Assembly (NCBI GenBank): GCA_028565635.1
Contig: JAOXYB010046169.1
Location: forward strand, 1 to 27,002
Direction: 5' to 3'
DNA length: 27,002 nucleotides
DNA from: Phoronis ovalis
Lineage: Eukaryota > Phoronida > Phoronidae
In this document: piece by piece, positions 11,735-21,100 of the stretch
Position numbering within the stretch: position 1 is the first letter of the stretch
Layout: each line of letters begins with the position of its first letter
Made by a program: the position numbers and the translations under genes
Notes under the pieces: generated by a model
What the model saw: only the letters and a program-made list of their open reading frames with translations
Told to the model about the DNA's origin: nothing
Databases searched by the model: none

Positions 11735-11993
11735 AAACTGTGGCATTGTGGGATTGAAATTCCAATTTTAGAAAAGCAGCGGAAGGTGCAAACCAAAAAA
11801 TGCTAGTAATTTACTAGTTGCTGACCACGGATTTTTTCAATATTTATCAAGAATCTACATTAGTACGCCAGGTATTTAATTAAGTCATTTGAACGAAAAT
11901 GTTTTGCTCACGAAACTGGTTGTCAAGACGCTTTTTAGCGACTCCCAAGTTTTGTCTGTGCTGTAGCCTGTACCTGTAGGCTTGCTGTAGTCA

Positions 11994-12014
11994 GTGTAGT
12001 GTAGTGTAGTGTAG
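11994..12014. repeat. (GTGTA)4 pentanucleotide repeat
   Basis: Four tandem GTGTA units lie in the presumed first intron or leader of IFT88. The sequence around it also repeats CTGTAG words. It is likely to vary in copy number. Confidence 0.75.
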
Positions 12015-12188
12015 ACTTGTGACAGTCTGTCAAGTGTCATGCTGTTGTTTTCCATATTTTTATTTATTAATATTATTTAATGAAACGAACTTTGTTACAC
12101 GTGATTAGATCTACATAACATATGCCCATTATTAATAACTTTTCCAGGTTTCTATAAAACCAAGCTGGCAGGATTAAATCGTCTCAAA

Positions 12189-15100
12189 ATGATGGAACAA
12201 GTGCATTTGGCAGGTGAAGATGAAGACGATTTGTATTCAGGATTCAATGATTACAATGCAACATTTGATACAACGGTAATTTCACTAAATGAAATGTTCA
12301 CTCTAGTTTTTGGTCCAAGTATCTTTATCAGTGTTTTGTAGTAAATCATAAATGTAAAAGCATGGTGACTTCACCCTTGGTACCACACTATTCTGTCTAA
12401 AAAGTACCTGTGTTTAAAAATCTGGTTAAACACACCTATGGCTATATAAAAAAAATAGTTGTCTGTTAAAACTATAGCTTTAACTCGTTATGATTAACTG
12501 AGCAGTGTCAGAGATTACATACATTTTCAGATAATCAAATAATGCAATTAGGTGGCAGAATATTAAATTTTTTCATGCATCTTTATGGAACAAACTATCT
12601 TCCACTTTTACATTAAATTAAAAAAGAGGAGAAAATCAAATATAATTTCTTCTTTTTCCAGAACTAATTTATTATATTTTCTGAATCTTGTTTTGATTTT
12701 ACAGGATTTGGAACATGATGTTGGGTTCCAGCAGGCAGTAGTAAAAACTAGCCACGGTAGAAAACCCCCTGTAAGTATACATTTATTGTCCCTGCAAAAG
12801 CAACAAAAATACATACAGTAGCATTGTAATACCAGTATTCCGACATCATGAAAATTATTTGTGTTTCTGTGCTGTTATTTACATTCTTAAGAAATTGCTT
12901 AGAAAATCATCCGGTGCATTAATCTACAATTGAATGTTTGAGATGCTTGGCATTCCTAGAGTTTCATGTTCAAATTTTGTACAAATGCAGTGCAACTGAA
13001 AGCAAGCAGTGAAGCACTGTTTCTGTATACTTTGTTAAGGGGAATGCAAGACCTTTATCTAGTCAAGATTTTGTTTTATTCTTCAATAGGCTACTGGCAT
13101 GAAGGCTCCTATGTTGGGTGGTGCACCTGGAGCCAGAGTCGCTACTCAAGCTCGTGGTCGAACAGGTATGGTGTCATCAATGGGGGCTGGCAGTGGTACA
13201 GATCAGGCACGTCCCATGACAGCTGTACGAGCAGCCGGATTCCGGACGTCTACAAATAGAGGTTTGTGGCATTGTCAAAATTGCTGGAATAAAGAAATTC
13301 TGTCTATACTATGTCTCTTGTCTATACTATGTATTCACATTTTGCCAGAGCTATGAACTATAATAAGTATAGTTACACAAGCTTCTGTCTTCTGAATTTA
13401 CTAAACTGATTTGTGCCTGAATAGAATATAATGGAATAGGGTTATTTTTTCTTATTTATTAACCAGGTTAATACTGATACATTTCAGGTGCTGCATTTGA
13501 TCCAGCAAACCAGGGACAAAGTCAAGGGCCAGCACCAGCTCTGGAAAAGAAAGAAGAGGATTCTGCTGAAGAAAAGATCAAAGCTCTCGAGAAAAAAGTA
13601 AATGAACTGATTGAAGAGAGCTGCATGGCCAACTACAAAAGAGAATATACACTGGTGAGAAAACAATGACACAAAACCAAGTAGCTACACATATATAATA
13701 GACTATTTACATGTAATTGAGGGTGCAACAGTTAAATTCTAATGATCTCAGAATCCTTGGTTTTACAATAACTAATTCTTTGCATGCACTTACATGGTGA
13801 AGCATGCACCATTTTGTACGTGAATTGCGCAAGCACTGCATAGTTAAGAATGCCGTAATTGTTCAGTCACAAAATGCAACATGCTGGAATGATTTGGATA
13901 CATTTCTGGAGCTTCACCAAGAGCATGCAGATGGTCTATTGAAAATATTAGAAAAAAAGAATGTAAATGATTATATACAAATGTCTTTTACTCATCAGTA
14001 TGAGTGTTAATGCTATTAATTCATTTAAACATATATAAGTAATATATTTATAATTTGTATGTGGTTTTGTAGATATGCTATATAATATGGCTTGGAAACT
14101 GTGGAAGATTTTTATTATTAAAGTAAAAGTCTTAATTTGTTGATTATCTTAAAAACAGTTATAGCAAGAGGGTCAGTATTATATGTGACTATTCCAGGTA
14201 TGTGAATCAGGTATAAGTATACAATGTCTATGAATTATTTGAAACTTATTTCAGGCATTGGAAAAGGCTAAAGAAGCAGGAAGAAAAGAACGAGTTCTTG
14301 TCAGACAAAGAGAGCAGATGGCTAACTCGGACCAGATAAACTTAGATTTGACATATTCTGTAAGTTTCTAAGAATAGGTTGAAGTAACTGTAAACTCTGT
14401 CTGGAATAATGCTGTGTCATACTGCTGATTCAAATTGTTTTGAGTCTATCTTTGTGTGATTGCACAAAAGATTATTCTTGTGGAGCGTACTAAATTTTTT
14501 TTGATGGCTCAGTCCTTTTATATGAGTCCTTGAGCTTGGCATAACCAGGCTGTACAGTATAAGGTGTGAATGTGCCCATGGATATTAGATCTAAATAATG
14601 TTACTCTATGAATTTCAAGTCACATGGCAGCTTTTAAGAGTTTAAGTCCCTTCGAAAGATCATGTGAATAGTACTTGGCATGTAGCATTTGTAAAGTAGT
14701 TATAATTGTTTACAATCCACTGGCTTTCCAGTGACTATGTCGGTTCATCTTTTTATAAAGATAATTCATTTTGGGTTTAATATTTGAGAACTTCAAAAGG
14801 TATAACTGTTAAAGTGTCCAGTAATTTTACTTGTAAAGAAAGTTGTATCTGTTCAGAATTCTGTCAGTTTAGTAGATTGTAGTTAATTGTTCGGTCAGAA
14901 ATGTTTGTTTTCGCTGTTTTGATCAAGTGTTTCTGTACGCTGATGAAAATGTAATTCTGTATTTGCTCATGCTAATCTGCAATCTTTGTTCTAGGTTTTG
15001 TTTAACCTGGCAAACCAGTATGCAGCTAATGAAATGTATGGAGAAGCCATTAACACATACCAAGTTATCGTGAAAAATAAAATGTTCAGTAACGCTGGTC

Positions 15101-18100
15101 GTCTCAAAGTGAACATGGGAAATATTTACTTTCAACAAAAAAACTACCCAAAGGCCGTCAAGTATTATCGCATGGCTTTGGATCAAGTCCCAAACACGCA
15201 CAAAGAAATGAGGTATATTCTAAATGTTTTATTTAAACAAATTCTTAAAACAATAATGGTTGTATATGAGCCATTGTACTTGTTAACTGAGTCTTTCTCT
15301 TTACCCTTTTGATTTTCTATGTGGAATCTGTCATAGAGAATGGACATTAGTGACTAGATTGTGACATTTCCATTATTTACCCAAACTGGCTCTTCAAATT
15401 GTGCTTGCTATGGAGTAATGCACGTCGTGAGTTTCTATGGGTTTGATTCCCTTCCTTGTGACTAAAATAAAAACAAAACTAATTTATTTAATTGGCTTGA
15501 CGTATGTAATAATTTTGCTTTAACATTTCAGAATCAAGATTATGCAGAACATTGGTATTTCCTTTGTAAAACTTGGACAATACAATGATGCCATTACATC
15601 TTTTGAACACATTATGGGAGAAACACCAAATTTCAAGACAGCATTCAACCTTATCTTATGTTATTTCGCATTAGGAGACCGCGAGAAAATGAAACGAGCT
15701 TTTCAGAAAATGTTGAGCGTTGATTTGAAAATTGATGATGAAGATAAATATTTACCACATAGTGTGAGTGGTCTGCTTGCTTTTCTAAACATTGTATTAT
15801 TGTCTTGTTATGAGACCCTTTCAGGATACTGTTTCCTGTGCTAAAAGTTATTAGCTATTTGATATTTGTGTGAGGCAACAAACATACTGTTGCAATCAAA
15901 TTCCCCATGCCTGATTTAATATTACAAAATAACAGAAGCTGACACTGTGATATCTGTTGCCACATATCAGTAAAGTTTCTAATAACAATTCTGTAAGACA
16001 ACACATATGCTGTTGCAATCAAATTTCCCATGCCTGATTTAATATTGCATATTACAAAATAACAGAAACTGACACTGTGATGTCTGTTGCCACATATCAG
16101 TAAAATAACAGAAGCTAACACTGTGATATCTGTTGCCACAGTAAAGTTTCTAAAATTCTTATTTATAAATTGTACACATGCTTTACATGCACAAATTTCT
16201 TGTAACAAATCGCAACATATGAAATAATGTTTGCAAAGTGGAATTTATTGCATCTCTGGTGAAAAATTATTGCATATAACCTGGATTTGACTTTTAACTA
16301 TAGGTCTTGCATTGGTCACAGGGAAACCATCTATAAAATAATAAGAGTTGAAATGTGTTATTATTTAATAGACTTAAATACTTACTATTACTATCTTTGT
16401 GTAGGATGACAAACAGCAACTCCTCATACTTGAAGTGATAAAAAACGATCCTCTCCGTCAGTATGAACGTAACAAGAAGAACGAGGCAGAGAGATTCATT
16501 AAAACTGCATCCAAACTTATTGCTCCAGCTGTAGAGAATACATTTGCTGCTGGTTATGACTGGTAAGCGTATTTCAGTGAACACTTGCCTGGTTGAAAAA
16601 TCATGTGTCTATCTAGAAAATGGTCAGGCACCATAGTTGTAGTTTTGATCTTAAAAAAGAACTGCTTCTCTGATTGTGCTGTGGTATCCACTGATAAACG
16701 TTACAGACTGTTTTATAATGGAAACATGTCAATCAGATTCTTTCCCTTTCCACTCTGTTGTTTTTTCACCTTTTGTGCAGGATGAATGGAAGACTTTAAT
16801 TATCATATTGTAGCAATTTTGTCTTACATATTTAAATTATAGTTCATCACATTCTTTTGCCAAAGGTTGAAGAAGACTATGCCTCTTGATACTGTATAAG
16901 ACATAAAAACATTTGTTATGCATTCAGCTGTCTTCTTATTCAATTGTCTATTAAACAGATTCACTGTGTTTGGAATAATTGCTATAGCTATACTACTTTT
17001 TCAGGTGTACAGAGCAAGTTAAACTTTCACCATATGTTGACTTGGCTCATGATCTAGAAATTGACAAGGCCATTATGTATCTGAGACAGAAGGAATTCCA
17101 ACAGGTGATGATCATGTTTGTGCATTGTATATAGATTTTGAACATAATATTGTAAACTATTGTGATACATATAATTGGAATGAAAGCAGTTTCTATTTAC
17201 TTATACTTTGCATATTGTACAAAATAACTTGCGTTAATTTATTATTCTGTTCTGTGCTTCTAACATAGTATTTGGTTCTTTACAGCAGTCTGGCGCTACA
17301 TAATACAGTAACTCCTTTCCAGCTATGTTATCCTAGTATGGGTGTATTTTTAATTTTCATAAAATAGCTTGATGCTTTTTGAACTATCATTCAACATTTT
17401 ATTTGTGATACCTTTTCAAATGTAGCTGCAGACAAAGCAGGTTTGTTGTGAGAGAGTTTGTGTTACTTTTGAGTTTCAGCCTGATGAAACCGCATCCTGA
17501 ATAATGTCACAGTTATCAGCAGATAATAAAAAATCTTGCAGTCCGGTCCACTATACTTTCATTTCTTAAATTAATTTTGTATTGTTGTTTTTGTGTTGAT
17601 TGGATTTCCCACGAGTTGATTAAGATTTCGAAGTTGACTGTTAATGTTCTTTTAAGTGGTAGTGATCTAATGTCATGAGTTCACAATATATTATTATCAT
17701 TTTCTGTTTTGTAATTTCGTGTTGTAATATGACATTTGTCTTCCAATTTATTTTGGAAAGTAGTTCATCGAATTACATTTGGCTTACATTACATTGATTC
17801 AGACTGAAGGCACTTGCATTAATGAGTATTTGTTCTTTTTCTGATTAATGTTAGTAATCGCTGGTATCAGTTTATTTAAGTGTGAACTGTGTTTTATATT
17901 TACAGGCTGCAGAGACATTAAAGTCATTTGAAAAGAAAGATACTAAAGTTGCTAGTACTGCTGCTACGAACTTGTCATTCCTCTACTTCTTGGTACGTTT
18001 ATTTAAATTACAAAGGTGTCAAATAACCCTTAATTTTTATCAGTCTTGCAGGTATTTATGATGTCACATCTGTCTTGATGATAAAAAGCAGTTCTTACAC

Positions 18101-21100
18101 TTTCATCCGAATATCCTATAGCTAGTATTGCTATTTTATGAAGGTGTATAGATGTGTTTGAAGTACATCATGTATTATATGAATACTTTTAATGTGTGCC
18201 TTCCCCTAGACATAAGATTTTAGAGGAAAAGGACAAATATGTTTGAGTGTGAACTACTATTAATTTTTATTTAGGCCTCGGTTATTTTGATTATATTCAT
18301 ATAATTTTTGTTTATGCAAATACATATTTTTGTAGATGGCAAAGTCCCAGGTATTAACATTTTTAGAATAGTGTGAAAATGATTAAATCTATTCATTCTA
18401 GGAAAAACTGTATTTCTAAGATCCCATCTTTATTGCCTGTGACTTTCATATTTTTTCACTGCGTGATGTGGTACTGCTTTTTCAAATCTGTATTTGTTTG
18501 CTTTTTGCGTTTCCAAACCATAGCTTGACTGCCTTATTTCTATCGTAAGGACTTCACAGCATATATTTAGAGTTTCAAATATGTGTCAGTCTGATAATCT
18601 GCAGCTAAATTAAATGACTACAATCTGGGACTGTAATAACTAACAGTTAGGTCAGATAGTTAAAAAAATTAACCAAGCATAATGCAGATGACCAGTTTAC
18701 TTAATAGATTAACTTGACCATTAGAGTTCTTTAAAGAATGACAAAGATTATTATTTAATAAGTGATTTAAATTAATTTGCGATAATATGAAACCTAATGA
18801 AACTAAAGATTAACTATTTGATTTCAATATTACTTATTAACATTTCACTAATGTTCATTTACTTTAATTTCAGGAGAATGATTTGAGTCAAGCTGACAAA
18901 TATGCAGAGGTCGCTATGAGTGCAGACAGATACAACCCAGCAGCACTTGTTAATAAGGGCAATGTGCTTTTTGCAAAAAAAGATTATGAGAAAGCCAGAG
19001 AGTTTTATAGAGAAGCTTTACAAAATGAAGCTTCATGTGTGGAAGCATTATTTAATTTAGGTATTTACCATGTAGTTTTACTTTGAGGGTAATTAGAGAG
19101 ATCACATGTAGATTCCATTTATGCCTATGGTTCAGTGCTAGTAATGCAACTTAAGATAGTGAACATTGTTCAGCACAATTTATTCACACTTACACTTCAA
19201 GATAAATTTTATCTACTTAAATTAAAAGATAGCTAGACAAAAGAATACATATTTTGAAAGTATACAACTTAAACTTTTTAAACCTATAATTTATTTTTAA
19301 CTGAGTCAATCATGTTGCCTGTACAAATACCATTTTGGGTTAAAATGTTAAGTTTTTGAAATGCAAAATTCATAAGAAATATAAGCCATAATATATAGCT
19401 ACCAACCACTGTCTTACTTTTGAAATTTTATTTTGTTCAAAAGATATGAATTTTCAAAGTTTATACATCAGGAAAAATCAACAAAATTGAGGTGAAGAAA
19501 ATTTGAGAATTCATATATTTTTAACAAAGTAAAATTATAAAAATCTGAGACACACTTTTGTAGCTTATAAATATGTAAGGAATCATGATTTGTGCAAAGT
19601 TTCAACTATGTATGTAGTATGAAGAGTTGCTGACTTATATTCTTTTGAATTTTACATTTAAAAAATTTAATGTTTTATCCCAAAATGGTAATCACCTAGG
19701 TTACATGACCTACTCAGAGGAAAATAAATTACAGATTTAGAAGTTTGAGTTGTATACTTTCAGAATATATATACTTTTATTTCCATCTTTTCAGTAAAAT
19801 AGCTAAGATTAAACTAAAGTAGGAAGTGTGAATAAATTTGCAGAACAGCATTTAATACCTTAATTACATATGCCTAATATAAATAATATTGGTGCCAGTC
19901 ATATCTTGTACCATCAAAGCCTCATGCAACTTAGTGGTCTCATCATGTATTATACTTAGCCCTACACTGAAACTTAATCTTACTATATACCCAGCAATAT
20001 AAAAATTAATGAAAGACATACATGGAGCAAAATCTTAGTAAACATATCCGCTATCCACTTTGTTTCTTTTGTAGAAAAATACTTGTCAGTTACAACTTTT
20101 CCAGCTGGTGTGATAATAAGCATCATAATGTGATATCGCATCCAATCTTTAACTAGCTTAGCAACATGTAGTATTGTTTGTCCTTAAAGCATCAAAGCAT
20201 GCATATTATGCTGTTTCCTTGTTATAAAGAACTGTAATAGACTGTAGTTAAATAATGAAGAATGTTTGATTTATTTCAGGACTCTGTAACAAGAAAATCG
20301 GCAGACTGGAGGATGCTCTAGATTGCTTTTATAAATTGCATGCTATTTTGAGAAATAACGCTCAAGTGATCTTTCATGTAGCTGACTGTTATGATCAGAT
20401 GGATGACACAGCCCAGTCAACAGAGTGGTAAGAATTAAGAGATTTGTACAGTTAAACTTTTTCTCATATATTGATTATCGCCATATTGTTATACTAAATT
20501 TAAATAGTTCACCTTTTACTGTAGAAATTTTTTATTATTTTTCGAAATTTAATTTGTATCAAAAAGGAAGATGGGATTGTTATTTTATAGACTGATATTA
20601 GTAAAAAAAACACATCTTTAAAAAAATATGGGTATACTTTTGAAAATATTCAAACGAAGCTACATGCATTCAGCAATTTTATAGGGAATCCTACATTGAG
20701 TGTACTTTCTTTGTAATAGACATTGTATTAACACTGAATTAAACTAGTTTATGTTGCTATAGGTTTGAAAGCAGAGTGTCTTTATTATTTGTAGGTTTAT
20801 GCAACTGATTAGTCTCGTACCAACAGACCCTTCAATTCTTGCTCGCCTTGGTGAAATATTTGATAACGAGGGAGATAAATCTCAAGCATTCCAGTACCAC
20901 TATGATGTAAGTTGTCTGGGACAAAGTCTGATTTGCTAGAATATTTGCAGCATTTATAAATCAGTGCAATGTATACACTCTGCATAGTCCAACCTATATA
21001 GAAGACAACACGTTGCCACTGGTGATACAGCTTTAATAAACATTATCCTTTTTTGTAGTCATACAGATATTTCCCATCAAATATTGAAATCATTGAATGG

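Larger units (their letters stand above)
11416..12147. promoter_or_regulatory. Divergent promoter region between XPNPEP2-like and IFT88
   Basis: The two start codons are only 774 bases apart and point away from each other. Minus-strand signals: a TATA box listed separately. Plus-strand or shared signals: CCAAT and CRE, listed separately. The IFT88 coding start is in a second exon whose acceptor (TTTTCCAG) ends at 12147, so at least one 5' untranslated exon lies upstream; a good candidate donor is CCAG/GTATTT with the exon ending at 11871. A CACGTG E-box occurs at 12098-12103 and would be intronic in that model. GTTGTC at 11919-11924 resembles half of an RFX X-box, expected for a ciliary gene, but no full X-box is seen. 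Confidence 0.7.

Noticed and set aside
11919-11932. RFX X-box for IFT88
   Set aside because: Only the GTTGTC half-site is reasonable; the second half does not match, so it is not annotated as an X-box.
14923-15201. 92-codon minus-strand frame
   Set aside because: It is the antisense shadow of an IFT88 TPR exon (14995-15212), whose plus-strand protein is unmistakable.
15855-16208. 117-codon minus-strand frame
   Set aside because: Its length comes from the 123-base tandem repeat, which has a multiple-of-three period and so keeps frames open; the peptide simply repeats itself.
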